Of a DNA stretch of 64,000 nucleotides, positions 10,051 to 19,310 are shown one piece after another (positions within the stretch are counted from its first letter, which is position 1; the number at the start of each line of letters is the position of its first letter). Source of the DNA: Candidatus Iainarchaeum sp. GTDB taxonomy: Archaea > Iainarchaeota > Iainarchaeia > Iainarchaeales > UBA10191. The DNA lies in the NCBI GenBank assembly GCA_030649735.1, contig JAUSFL010000008.1, forward strand, positions 1 through 64,000, in the 5' to 3' direction. Both the position numbers and the translations under genes were made by a program. Below the pieces are notes generated by a model. It saw only the letters and a program-made list of their open reading frames with translations, ran no database searches and was not told where the DNA came from.

Positions 10051-10096
10051 AGTAATTTTCCAAAAATCATTTTGAAATATTGCGGGAAAGAAAAGC

Positions 10097-10474
10097 ATGC
10101 GTTACGAGCACAGTGAAGAATGGACTTTGCGGGCAAAGGAAATTGCCAAGATTTTAGGCATGGATTACATTGACTTGGAAAGGATTGCGTGCGTTAAAAG
10201 CCAAGGCTCAAAGTCAAGGCGGACTATTGCAAGAATTCACACTATTGGGAAGGTAATGCAGCTTGGAATGCAGCAAAAGCCATTTTACACAATAGAGTTG
10301 ATTACTGAGCATTTTGACAAGCAGGAAAGGCAATATCAGGACAGGACAATAGTTCACGAGTTAATGCACATTCCAGAAGGATTCAAGGGCGGCTTTCGTC
10401 AGCATAGGCCTTTTGTGACGCAAAAAACAGTTGAAGCAATGTTCCAAAAGCTTAAGGAACAGACAAGAATTTAG
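10097..10474 (+). CDS. putative metallopeptidase (COG4900-like zincin)
   Basis: IVHELMHIPEGFKGGFRQHRPFVT: HExxH-type zincin motif. Confidence 0.8.
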   Translation: MRYEHSEEWTLRAKEIAKILGMDYIDLERIACVKSQGSKSRRTIARIHTIGKVMQLGMQQKPFYTIELITEHFDKQERQYQDRTIVHELMHIPEGFKGGFRQHRPFVTQKTVEAMFQKLKEQTRI

Positions 10475-10488
10475 AAAAAGGAAAAAGA

Positions 10489-10578
10489 TTATTTCTTTGA
10501 AAAAACCAACCCAATAAAAGCCATTGCAAGCAATCCTGCAAACAAAACATCCTTGTACAAAAACACTAATTCATTCAT
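10489..10578 (-). CDS. candidate 29-aa single-TM microprotein MNELVFLYKDVLFAGLLAMAFIGLVFSKK
   Basis: Start overlaps the stop of the HxlR gene (ATGA); hydrophobic core. Confidence 0.5.
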   Translation of the reverse strand: MNELVFLYKDVLFAGLLAMAFIGLVFSKK

Positions 10579-10889
10579 TGAACCCACTCCTTCAGGTTTT
10601 GTATGATATTTTCGAGCTTTTCAGCTTTGTCTGTCAAATGATATTCTGTCTTCACTGGCGTTCCCAAGACCAAGCTCTTGTTCAAAAGCCCGCCTTTTTC
10701 CAAATCCTTCAAGCGCATTGAAAGAATTCGCGGGTTTAGCGTTGGAACATCACTCAAAAGCTGGTTGAATCTTCGCTTTCCCCTATTTTGCATTAAAGAG
10801 TCTAAAATCAAGAGATTGTATTTTTTTCCAACCAGTTGAAGCGCTCTTTCCAGCGAATTTGCTTTTTCCAGAGTTTTAGCCATTTTCAC
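10575..10889 (-). CDS. HxlR-family winged-helix transcriptional regulator
   Basis: LVGKKYNLLILDSLMQNRGKRRFNQLLSDVPTLNPRILSMRLKDLEKGGLL...EYHLTDKAEKL. Confidence 0.9.
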   Translation of the reverse strand: MKMAKTLEKANSLERALQLVGKKYNLLILDSLMQNRGKRRFNQLLSDVPTLNPRILSMRLKDLEKGGLLNKSLVLGTPVKTEYHLTDKAEKLENIIQNLKEWVQ

Positions 10890-10897
10890 ACCAAATA

Positions 10898-10923
10898 AAG
10901 TATACTTAGTATAGTTAGTAACC
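10898..10923. promoter_or_regulatory. candidate HxlR operator
   Basis: Palindrome AGTATACT and adjacent near-direct repeats TATACTTAG TATAGTTAG upstream of the regulator. Confidence 0.4.
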
Positions 10924-10982
10924 TTTTTAAAGCTAATTGTTTAAATAAAGTTAAGTCGTTAGTTTAAAAGAGAGGCAAAAAA

Positions 10983-11246
10983 ATGGATTGGATTGAATTC
11001 GTAAGCAAGCATTCTGGAAGCCCGTTCGCGCCAAAAATGCGCCACCATAATATCCGCGGGATAGAGCTTTCAGCGAGCTTTTCGCGCATAGAGCAGAAGA
11101 TAGAGCAGAAAGTGGGCAGTTCAGCAAGCACCCTGGTTCAATGGCTAAGGGCCACAGAGCAAAAAATATCTTTGGATGATGCCTTAAAGTTTGACAGAAA
11201 ACTGCCTAAACTTTTAGTTGCGCAAAAAAACCAGCACCAGAGCTGA
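10983..11246 (+). CDS. hypothetical protein (87 aa)
   Basis: ORF with upstream purine-rich leader. Confidence 0.55.
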   Translation: MDWIEFVSKHSGSPFAPKMRHHNIRGIELSASFSRIEQKIEQKVGSSASTLVQWLRATEQKISLDDALKFDRKLPKLLVAQKNQHQS

Positions 11247-11282
11247 AAAAAGCAAAACCCCCCAATAGCTAAAACTGCTTTT

Positions 11283-11816
11283 TTATAAATCATTCAGGAT
11301 TCTTATAGCGGATAGCACTTTGCTTTTGGTTTTTCTTGAAGCTTTCAACCCATCAAGCTCTTCCAAAAATGCAAGCAATTCTTTCCTTTCAATGTCTGCC
11401 TGGTTCAAAACCAGCAAGTATGCAAAGTAACGTTTTTCAAAAATCGGATTTTTTTCAGGGAATTCTGCCATTAATGCCTTTGAAACCTGAGAGTGAATCA
11501 AGTCAAGCTCTTTTTGGGTCCTGCGCTTTCTGCTTTCGACTCTCCTCTTCAGCTTTTCCTTCAATACCTTAACATGCTTTTCAATTTTTTCCTTCACCAT
11601 TCTCTCGATTTTTCCAGAGACTTTTGGAATCTGCTTTTCAACATTCAATTCAACCAAAAGCCCTGCTTCAGCCTCTGAAAGCCCCAAGTCTTTCATTGTT
11701 TGCATTATTTCCTCAAACCCATAGCCGGCGCTCACCATTTCTTCAAGAATGTCCGCAAATGACGCGAAAGGGTCATTGTCCCGGTTTTTTGAATCCTCTT
11801 TAGTCATGTTACTCAC
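11283..11816 (-). CDS. hypothetical coiled-coil protein
   Basis: 177 aa; overlaps start/stop with the SemiSWEET gene. Confidence 0.65.
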   Translation of the reverse strand: MSNMTKEDSKNRDNDPFASFADILEEMVSAGYGFEEIMQTMKDLGLSEAEAGLLVELNVEKQIPKVSGKIERMVKEKIEKHVKVLKEKLKRRVESRKRRTQKELDLIHSQVSKALMAEFPEKNPIFEKRYFAYLLVLNQADIERKELLAFLEELDGLKASRKTKSKVLSAIRILNDL

Positions 11817-12106
11817 TTTAATGCCTTTTTGGGTTTAAAATGATGCGCAAAGACCTCAAATCTTAGCTTTAAGGAAATTAGGATCACTGCCATGAGCAGT
11901 TCAATTGACATTGTTGCAATTATTGGAATGTCGTTGGTGAAAATCCCGTAAGAAACCCATAATGAAACCCCAAGGATATAAATTGAGTTCCAGACAAATG
12001 AAATGTCTTTTGTGGACTTTGTCTGCCATGATTTTATTATTTGCGGCAGCAAGGAAACAGCGACAATCACGCCCGCTGCATATCCTGTCAATTCTATTGC
12101 GGTCAT
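11813..12106 (-). CDS. SemiSWEET/PQ-loop transporter-like protein
   Basis: LPQIIKSWQTKSTKDISFVWNSIYILGVSLWVSYGI: PQ-loop motif. Confidence 0.88.
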   Translation of the reverse strand: MTAIELTGYAAGVIVAVSLLPQIIKSWQTKSTKDISFVWNSIYILGVSLWVSYGIFTNDIPIIATMSIELLMAVILISLKLRFEVFAHHFKPKKALK

Positions 12107-12229
12107 TCAATAATCAAGGAAAGCAAACAATAAAAATTGTTTTGCAATGTTGTACCAACAGTATTCTGTTTGGAATATTTCTTTCAAAAAAATATTATTT
12201 TTATACTTTTCCCTGCTCTTTTTGCTAGC

Positions 12230-13408
12230 ATGCAAGCCATTACGCAATTCATTGAAATCCCAGAGCTGAAGCTTTGCAGCGGAAAAAGCCTGAAGGACAT
12301 CAAGGTTGCCTTTGAGTCTTTGGGAAATTTGTCTCCAGAAAAGGACAATGCAGTCCTGGTTTTTCACGCGCTTTCAGGAAGCGCTCACATTTCCGGCGAA
12401 AACAATGAATTTGGCAAGCACTGCAAGTACTGGATTAGCGAAAACCATGTTGGATGGTGGAATGATTTTGTCGGAAACAGCCTTCTTGTTGACAGTGGAA
12501 AAAACTTTGTAGTTTGCATGAACATTCTTGGAGGCTGCTATGGGACTACTGGGCCAGGCAGCATTGACAAAAAGACCGGCAGGCCTTTTGCAAGCAATTT
12601 TCCTGAAATTGAAGTTGAAGACATGGCAAGGCTGCAAAAGCTGGTTTTGGAAAAGCTTGGAATTGAAAGGCTCAAGGCAGTGATTGGCAGTTCTTTGGGC
12701 GGCTATCTTGCATTGGAGTTTGCAATGCTTTTTGGAGATTCAGTCCAAAAAGTTGTTTTGATTGGAAGCGCTGCAAAAACTTCGAACTTGAACACTTTGC
12801 ACAATTTGGAGCAGATTTTTGCAATAGAAAACGACCCAAACTACAACAAAGGCGAGTATTATGAAGGAAAGCACCCTGACAATGGGTTAATGCTTGCGAG
12901 AATGATTGCTGTCAAGACTTACTTGGACATTGACACTATTGCAGAGAGAGCGCGTTCTGAAACAGTCAGTCCGAGCGATTACGTTTACAATTACAATCTT
13001 TCAACTCCAGTCGAGTCTTACATGTTCCACCAGGCGAAAAAGTTCGTGAAGCGCTTTGACGCCAATTCTTATTTGGCAATTACAAAGGCAATCCAAAAAT
13101 TCAATCTTTTCCAAAAGTACGGCAATGGCTCTTTAGAGAATGCGTTTTCCAAACTTTCTAAACAACTGCAGTTTTTGGTTGTTTCAATAGACTCTGACGT
13201 GTGCTTTTTCACTGAAGAGCAGGAAGCGCTGTTCAACGCGCTGCAAGCCAACAATATTGAATGCGAGTTTGAGCTAGTGCATTCAAATAAGGGCCATGAC
13301 TCTTTCCTTTTAGAGCCTGAAAAATACTCTTTCTTGAAGGAATTCCTTGAAAGGGAATGCAAGGCGATTGAAGAAATTAAAGCAAAAGCCCAAGTCCAGC
13401 TTGAATGA
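12230..13408 (+). CDS. metX: homoserine O-acetyltransferase (alpha/beta hydrolase)
   Basis: WWNDFVGNSLLVDSGKNFVVCMNILGGCYGTTGPGSI, GSSLGGYLALEFA, C-terminal GHDSFLLEPEKY. Confidence 0.93.
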   Translation: MQAITQFIEIPELKLCSGKSLKDIKVAFESLGNLSPEKDNAVLVFHALSGSAHISGENNEFGKHCKYWISENHVGWWNDFVGNSLLVDSGKNFVVCMNILGGCYGTTGPGSIDKKTGRPFASNFPEIEVEDMARLQKLVLEKLGIERLKAVIGSSLGGYLALEFAMLFGDSVQKVVLIGSAAKTSNLNTLHNLEQIFAIENDPNYNKGEYYEGKHPDNGLMLARMIAVKTYLDIDTIAERARSETVSPSDYVYNYNLSTPVESYMFHQAKKFVKRFDANSYLAITKAIQKFNLFQKYGNGSLENAFSKLSKQLQFLVVSIDSDVCFFTEEQEALFNALQANNIECEFELVHSNKGHDSFLLEPEKYSFLKEFLERECKAIEEIKAKAQVQLE

Positions 13409-13409
13409 A

Positions 13410-13781
13410 TCACTTCATTTTGAGCTCAAACCATTCGACTTTCTTTTCCTCAACCAATTGCCTGATGCGCTTTTGCTTTTCTGAAAGCTGGCTTTTGCTT
13501 GCCTTGAACTCGCAAAAAACAATTTTATCATCTTCAAAAGCCACTCCATCGATTGGGTTTCCCAAAAACCTGAATGAGTCTGGATTGTAAGGAAACTGTT
13601 CAGACAATGGAATCCAGTTTTCTGACATTTTTCCGTATTTGACGCTTTGGGAGCTTTTCTCGAACTGCAGCCTTGAAAGCTCTTCCTTTAATTCGCCTGC
13701 CTCTTTCCAGAAAAGCCATGCAATGACCCCTAAGGTCAGAATCAGCGCAGCCAAAAGAATTTCAATCATTTCAAAAACCAC
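13410..13781 (-). CDS. Holliday junction resolvase-related endonuclease-like protein, membrane anchored
   Basis: N-terminal TM plus NPIDGVAFEDDKIVFCEFKASKSQLSEKQKRIRQLVEEKKVEW (PF10107-like). Confidence 0.8.
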   Translation of the reverse strand: MVFEMIEILLAALILTLGVIAWLFWKEAGELKEELSRLQFEKSSQSVKYGKMSENWIPLSEQFPYNPDSFRFLGNPIDGVAFEDDKIVFCEFKASKSQLSEKQKRIRQLVEEKKVEWFELKMK

Positions 13782-13819
13782 GCATTACAAATAAATAAAC
13801 CAAGCGCTTTAATGATTGA

Positions 13820-14020
13820 ATGAATTGCGCAATTTGCGGAAAGCCGGCAACAAAGATTAACGCCCAAGGCGCGCCTGCTTGCTCAACGCATGCCCGGCAA
13901 AGCGTGAAAGCCCCGGAATGCCCTAACTGCAAAGTTGAAATGACAATCAGGAAGGGAAAGTTCGGTAGCTTTTGGGGCTGCAAGGCATTCCCGATGTGCG
14001 ATGGAATCAGGAAAATCTAA
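13820..14020 (+). CDS. topoisomerase-type zinc-finger protein
   Basis: CAICGKPATKINAQGAPACSTHARQ and CPNCKVEMTIRKGKFGSFWGCKAFPMCDGIRKI. Confidence 0.75.
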   Translation: MNCAICGKPATKINAQGAPACSTHARQSVKAPECPNCKVEMTIRKGKFGSFWGCKAFPMCDGIRKI

Positions 14021-14673
14021 TGCTCTTTTTCATTCTGGCGCTCTTCTTCCATCATTTGGGTTTCCAATTCAATGATCATTTCGGTTATTGCCTCTTTTTC
14101 TTTTTCAGGATAGAATCTTTCAATGCGCTTTTTATTCTTGACAAGCCCAAAATTAACAATGCTTGACTCGTCAATTCTTCCATTTTTGTTAAGCCTGAAT
14201 TCAACCCAGCACGGCCGGTTTATGCTTTTCAAGAACATGTTTGTGATATAACTTCCGCTTTTGGTGATTTCCCACTTTTTTGGAATCGCGTGCACGCGCC
14301 TTGCAGTAATTGGCCTTTTAAATTCTAAAAGAGTCCTGTCTTTTCGCATTCTCAATGATGCTGGAGTGAATTGCTTGAAAATCCTTGAATGGCTTCCCGG
14401 AACTCTCTCTGCAGCGCGCAGCATTGCGTCAATGGTTATTGGCAATTCCTTGTTTTTGTCTTTGCTCCAGCGCCTGTTTTTCAGCCAGGCTTCAACAATC
14501 AGGCGTTTAGTGCGAAAGCTTGGATTGTAGCCTTTTTTTTGCGCTTTTCCGATCGCTAAAACAATCCGGTCTGAAACTAGGCCTCGGTTCACTGCCTCGC
14601 GGTAGTTTGAATGAATGTTTTTTGCCTGCTGCCTTAAAGCGGCAATTCTTGGGTTTCTTTTAGGAATTGGCAT
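14017..14673 (-). CDS. hypothetical basic protein
   Basis: 218 aa ORF. Confidence 0.65.
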   Translation of the reverse strand: MPIPKRNPRIAALRQQAKNIHSNYREAVNRGLVSDRIVLAIGKAQKKGYNPSFRTKRLIVEAWLKNRRWSKDKNKELPITIDAMLRAAERVPGSHSRIFKQFTPASLRMRKDRTLLEFKRPITARRVHAIPKKWEITKSGSYITNMFLKSINRPCWVEFRLNKNGRIDESSIVNFGLVKNKKRIERFYPEKEKEAITEMIIELETQMMEEERQNEKEH

Positions 14674-15281
14674 TTTTTCAACTTCACTTTGAAAGAATAA
14701 TGGCTTTGCAAAATATAAAACTTCTTCGAGCGTTGCAAAGCTTTTTTATTTCCAAAAAACCTGTATTTTTAATGCCTGCCAAGCCAATTGTGAAAAAGCC
14801 AAAGCCAGTAATAGTTCATTTGGGGAATGTTGGAGACAGCTTTGCTGCAAAAACTCGCGCTTACTCCAAAAGATTTCCAAACGCGCGCTTTGTTGGAATT
14901 GACATTAAATCCCAAATTTCTACAGTCAAGAATTGGAGGCAAATAAAAGCAGGGTTTGCTGAAGGCTTGAAAAAACTGCGGAACAATTCTGTTTCTGTAA
15001 TTAGCTCTGACATGGCCTTGGGGTATTATCCTGAAAGGAACAAAATCCAATATTCTGAAGAAACAATCCATTTGGCTTTTAGGAAGCTAAAGAAAGGCGG
15101 AAAATTATATGCTGCCGTGCATCCTGAAAGCTCAGGCATTCTTTCAGCAATTGCGCGGCTTGCCGGCTTTTCCCAAGTGAGAACAAGGCCTTTCACCAAA
15201 ATAGAGTATGAGCGGACTAGTTGGACAAGCGCGTTCAGGGAAAAAGGCCACTCTTTAGTTCAAATGGAAATTATAAAATAA
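14667..15281 (+). CDS. SAM-dependent methyltransferase-like protein (true start possibly nearer 14772)
   Basis: VIVHLGNVGDSF..FVGIDIKSQ...VISSDMALGYYPERNKIQYSEETIHLAFRKLKKGGKLYAAV: Rossmann MTase pattern. Confidence 0.7.
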   Translation: MAFFQLHFERIMALQNIKLLRALQSFFISKKPVFLMPAKPIVKKPKPVIVHLGNVGDSFAAKTRAYSKRFPNARFVGIDIKSQISTVKNWRQIKAGFAEGLKKLRNNSVSVISSDMALGYYPERNKIQYSEETIHLAFRKLKKGGKLYAAVHPESSGILSAIARLAGFSQVRTRPFTKIEYERTSWTSAFREKGHSLVQMEIIK

Positions 15282-15311
15282 AAAACTTCGAAAAGGCATG
15301 CTTGTTTTTGT

Positions 15312-15746
15312 CTATTGTTTTTTGAAATCTAAAGCCAGCGAATTAATGCAGTATCTTTTTCCATTGGGTTTTGGTCCATCCTCAAAAACATGCCCCAAAT
15401 GAGACCCGCATTTGGCGCACAATGCCTCAATCCTTGTCATTCCGTGAGAAAAGTCAGTATTTAATTCAATGCTTTCTTGCATTACAATGTCTGAAAAGCT
15501 CAGCCAACCGCTTCCAGAGTCAAACTTGCTTTCGGACTTGAACAAAGGGTTGCCGCAAGCCCTGCAGTAGTAAATTCCCTTTTCCTTGTTGTGCAATAGT
15601 TTTCCTGAAAACGCAGGCTCTGTGTGCTTTTCCCGCAATACCGTGAACTCTTCTTGGGAAAGAGCTTTCTTCCAATCTTTAGCAGGCTTTACAATCTTTT
15701 TCATAATAAAATCCATGCCTTGAAGTAAAATAATCTTTTGGGGCAA
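15312..15746 (-). CDS. msrB: peptide-methionine (R)-S-oxide reductase
   Basis: YYCRACGNPLFKSESKFDSGSGWLSF...GSHLGHVFEDGPKPNGKRYCINSLALDF. Confidence 0.97.
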   Translation of the reverse strand: MPQKIILLQGMDFIMKKIVKPAKDWKKALSQEEFTVLREKHTEPAFSGKLLHNKEKGIYYCRACGNPLFKSESKFDSGSGWLSFSDIVMQESIELNTDFSHGMTRIEALCAKCGSHLGHVFEDGPKPNGKRYCINSLALDFKKQ

Positions 15747-15788
15747 AACTCAATGATTGCCTTGCCAAAGGGCAGCGGAAGAAAAAGC

Positions 15789-16115
15789 CTATCTGCTTTT
15801 GCCGGCTTTTTTCTGCTGCTTTGAGTCAAAAATCCAAACCACAAAATCTTCATTGTCCTTGGCAATCTTTTTTGAATCGACCAAGTAGTCAAAAATCACG
15901 CAAAAAGTCTGGTACATCATTTTCTTGGGCAATGATTCCCACAATGCCTTCTTCTTGAAAAGCCCGCTGTTTGCCAGCACAAAATCCTCAACCATTAAAA
16001 TCGTGTCAAGCCTAGGGTAATGCAAGACATTCACTGAAGCCAAAGACTCTGCCAAAAAAAAACACCAGTATATACTAGTATATACCTTGCTTTTATTTCT
16101 TTCTTCAATTGCCAA
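15789..16115 (-). CDS. hypothetical winged-helix-like protein (start likely internal)
   Basis: LHYPRLDTILMVEDFVLANSGLFKKKALWESLPKKMMYQTFCVIFDYLVDSKKIAKDNEDFVVWIF resembles a wHTH fold. Confidence 0.6.
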   Translation of the reverse strand: MAIEERNKSKVYTSIYWCFFLAESLASVNVLHYPRLDTILMVEDFVLANSGLFKKKALWESLPKKMMYQTFCVIFDYLVDSKKIAKDNEDFVVWIFDSKQQKKAGKSR

Positions 16116-16154
16116 ACCGACTGTTTTTTATTTGCAAAAGCAGTAATTTGAAAA

Positions 16155-16667
16155 ATGCCAAAACCAAACTTGATTGCCAGGGGCCTTGCAAGAAGAAAAT
16201 ACGGCCTTTTTGGAAGACTAGTCAAGGCAAGGCCAAAACCAGAACTGCCGCTTTCTCAAGGCGCGATTGAAAAAAAATTAAAGGCTGAAATTAAGGGCCT
16301 TGAAAAATTATCAAAGCATTCTGAATTCGGCAAAAGCCTGCGTGAAAAAAACTCCCTGCTGTTTGCAGTAAAAAACAAGGCGAAAGCAGTTGAAAAAAGG
16401 CTTCAGGCTGCAAGGACCGAAGTCTTGAAAATAATTGCGCAGCAAAAGCGCTTGCTGAAAATCAAGGGGCATTCTCAAATTGGAATAAAGTTCAGGATCA
16501 GGCTAACGCGGATTTCCACAGTAAGGCTTGACCAATTAAGGCATGAAATCCAGCAATTAAAGGATGAATTGGCCGCCAATAAAGAGCAGGAAAAAAGCCT
16601 GATTAGCTCGCTTCGCGAGGATTTTGCGGAAAGAAAAAAACTCAGCGTATTTTTAAGGCAAGTTTAA
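16155..16667 (+). CDS. hypothetical basic coiled-coil protein
   Basis: 170 aa ORF. Confidence 0.6.
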   Translation: MPKPNLIARGLARRKYGLFGRLVKARPKPELPLSQGAIEKKLKAEIKGLEKLSKHSEFGKSLREKNSLLFAVKNKAKAVEKRLQAARTEVLKIIAQQKRLLKIKGHSQIGIKFRIRLTRISTVRLDQLRHEIQQLKDELAANKEQEKSLISSLREDFAERKKLSVFLRQV

Positions 16668-16693
16668 AATCCACTGAGTGCGTTATTCTTTTC

Positions 16694-17899
16694 ATGGGCA
16701 AGCCGTCAAGAAGACAGTCAAGAATTCAGAGAAACCAGGCAAAACAGGCAAAGCCAGGCATTGTTCGGCCAGGATTTTTCGCAAGGAACAAAAAAAAGGC
16801 GATTGTTTTTGGAACTGCCACTGCATTGGCTTTGGGGGGATTTGCGGGAGTCAAGGGAGTCAATGCATTAAGGTTTGCAAAATGGAAGCAAAACCAAAGC
16901 CTTACTGTAATGCTTGGAAGCCACCAGCATTCGACAGACGTCATTCCGTTGGCAAATGCCCTCGAAAAAGCAAGGCAGTCGGGAAGGCCTTTTGATTTTC
17001 TGGTTTTGGAAAACTCTGCAATAAGAGCTGGAGAAAGGAAAGAGAAGGAAAGAGTCTACAACAAGCACTGTGCCCAGGTAAGGCAAATGTTTGCTAGAGA
17101 ACTTGAGCAAGGCAACATTGCTCCAATCACAGAGTTCTTGAGGCAGAAAGGCGCTTTCAAGGGCAGTCCAGAACAAGTAAGCCATGGAAATGCATTGATA
17201 GCCTATGCAGCAAAGTATGGCTTGAGAATAAAGCTTGGGGAAGAATACTCGAGGCGCGAGTTTGAGAGAGCAGAAGCCCTCAGTGGCAAGCAAATGCAAT
17301 TGCTTGGAGAGAGCAAGGAAAACCTTCCAACAAGCGCTGTTTTGGAAAAGGCAAGGCAGGTCATAATTGCAGAGAAAAATTACCTGCGCTTGAGAAACCA
17401 GGCTTTGGCAAACATTACCTCTCGCGCTGCCGCAGAATTAAGGAAAGAAAATCCCGTGTTGAGAAGCCGTGAATTGAAAGGCGCAGTGCAGGCGGGCCTT
17501 GGGCATTTTGGCGTTGTTGAAGAAATCAAAAGAAAAGGCATTAAAGGAATGAAAGTTGACGTAATTGTCGACTTGTCCAAAGAGCGCTTTAAAAGAATTC
17601 CAGCAGGAACAAAGGGAGTTTTTTCAATTCCAGCAACAGACTTGCTTGCAGAATCAAGGGCCAAAGGCCAGAATGCAACTCCAGAACAAGTTGCATTGAC
17701 TTTTTTGATAGAGCCAATTTACAGGGGAGCAGTCAATGCTGGAGACTCAAAGCAGGCTGTCTGGATAGCACAGCAGGCTTTCAGGCAAACTCCGCAAAAT
17801 GCTTCAATGATTCTGTCACAGGTGCAAGGCCTTACGGGTCAGCCAAGGGTAATCAAAATTATGGAATTAATGACTGGGCAGAAAACAGTAATCCAGTAA
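16694..17899 (+). CDS. hypothetical membrane-anchored protein, possible TIKI/TraB/EreA-like domain
   Basis: Basic N-terminus, TM, then VMLGSHQHSTDVIPLANALEKARQSGRPFDFLVLENSA. Confidence 0.6.
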   Translation: MGKPSRRQSRIQRNQAKQAKPGIVRPGFFARNKKKAIVFGTATALALGGFAGVKGVNALRFAKWKQNQSLTVMLGSHQHSTDVIPLANALEKARQSGRPFDFLVLENSAIRAGERKEKERVYNKHCAQVRQMFARELEQGNIAPITEFLRQKGAFKGSPEQVSHGNALIAYAAKYGLRIKLGEEYSRREFERAEALSGKQMQLLGESKENLPTSAVLEKARQVIIAEKNYLRLRNQALANITSRAAAELRKENPVLRSRELKGAVQAGLGHFGVVEEIKRKGIKGMKVDVIVDLSKERFKRIPAGTKGVFSIPATDLLAESRAKGQNATPEQVALTFLIEPIYRGAVNAGDSKQAVWIAQQAFRQTPQNASMILSQVQGLTGQPRVIKIMELMTGQKTVIQ

Positions 17900-17905
17900 G
17901 CAATT

Positions 17906-18415
17906 TCACTTTAGTTCCTTAAGCTTGCTTTCGAAAGGATTTGGCACTAAATCAGTATGGAATTTTTCTGAAACCTTGCCTGTTATTTTGTCAAGTTCAA
18001 ACCAGGCTTCTGTTAAATAGCTTAAGGCTTCAATCTTATACTTTAATGCCTCTTCCTTTATTGTCCAAAACTCTTCCTCTGGAATTTCCTTAATGCCTAA
18101 TTCTTTCTTTATTGAATTCACGAGCTTTTCAGAAACTTCGGCATTGCCAAAACCATTGCCCTTGCTTGTTGTTATTGAAGAATTTTCAGTGCTTTCATCA
18201 AAGCAGACAACCACTGAAGAGATTGATTTCTTTGCAAGCAATGGAATAAATTCGATTTTTTTCCTGAAAGAAACCACAACCCGCTTGTTGCCGCTTAAGA
18301 CCTTGACGCTGTCAAAAAATTCTGGCCTGAAGTCAGCCTCGTACTTTTTAACTGCCTCAACAGCCAGTTGGATTATTTGCTGCCTTTTCAACTTCAGCAA
18401 TTCAGAAACTTTCAT
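17906..18415 (-). CDS. hypothetical protein
   Basis: 169 aa ORF. Confidence 0.6.
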   Translation of the reverse strand: MKVSELLKLKRQQIIQLAVEAVKKYEADFRPEFFDSVKVLSGNKRVVVSFRKKIEFIPLLAKKSISSVVVCFDESTENSSITTSKGNGFGNAEVSEKLVNSIKKELGIKEIPEEEFWTIKEEALKYKIEALSYLTEAWFELDKITGKVSEKFHTDLVPNPFESKLKELK

Positions 18416-18514
18416 AATTCATGAAGAGAATTTTCAAAAATAAAAGGATTACTTCGACATAATTGATTGGGGGTTGTTGGTAAAGTTCTTTAATTCCTAA
18501 AACATTAATTTTGC

Positions 18515-19264
18515 ATGGGTTTAGATGGAATTTTCTCAAAAATAGCCAAATTCAAAAGAAAGGCATTTTTGCCAATAACTGCCCAGGGAGATTCAGGGCC
18601 CTTGGACTCTAAATTTTCGGGAATTCCATTCCTTGAAGAGGGAGAAAAATGGCCTGTTTGCCCAAACTGTAAAAAACCAATGCAGTTGTTCTTGCAGTTA
18701 AACCTGGATGAAGCGAAAAAACAAACAAAACAAGACTGTGGTTCTGGGCTTTTCCAATTGTTCTATTGCACTTCAGACACTGAACCGCGTTGTGACACAG
18801 TCTGCGATGGCAATGTTCCTGAAGGAACATGCGAGCTTGTAAGGGTAATAATTCCTAAAGGAAAACCGCAAAACATTGTAGTGCCTAAATTGGAGCCGAA
18901 CCAAATAAAACCAGTAAAAATCACTGGCTGGATGGAAGTTGAAGAATTTCCTTCAGGCACTGAAATTCAAGAACTTAACCTTGATGAAAAAATAGCAGAA
19001 GATTATGAGCTAATAGAGAAAATTGATGATGAAAATAACACAATCCAGCAAAAAGACAAGCTCGGCGGCTGGCCATTCTGGATACAATCCCCGTGGCTTT
19101 TAGAATGCAAAAAGTGCGGAAAGCCAATGCAATTATTCTTTCAATTGTGCTCGCAAGCAATTCCAGAAGCCAGCCTTGATTACTTCTTCTGCGATGGAAT
19201 CGGGTACATTTTCCAATGCCCGCAGCACAAGGAAGAAGTGGTTTTCTTTTATCAGGAAAGCTAA
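18515..19264 (+). CDS. DUF1963 (YwqG-like) protein
   Basis: DSKFSGIPFLEEGEKWPVCPNCKKPMQLFLQLNLDE ... CKKCGKPMQLFFQLCS. Confidence 0.8.
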   Translation: MGLDGIFSKIAKFKRKAFLPITAQGDSGPLDSKFSGIPFLEEGEKWPVCPNCKKPMQLFLQLNLDEAKKQTKQDCGSGLFQLFYCTSDTEPRCDTVCDGNVPEGTCELVRVIIPKGKPQNIVVPKLEPNQIKPVKITGWMEVEEFPSGTEIQELNLDEKIAEDYELIEKIDDENNTIQQKDKLGGWPFWIQSPWLLECKKCGKPMQLFFQLCSQAIPEASLDYFFCDGIGYIFQCPQHKEEVVFFYQES

Positions 19265-19310
19265 AAGCTCAAAACCCTTAAAAAATTGAAGCGCACAACA
19301 CAGAACTTGT

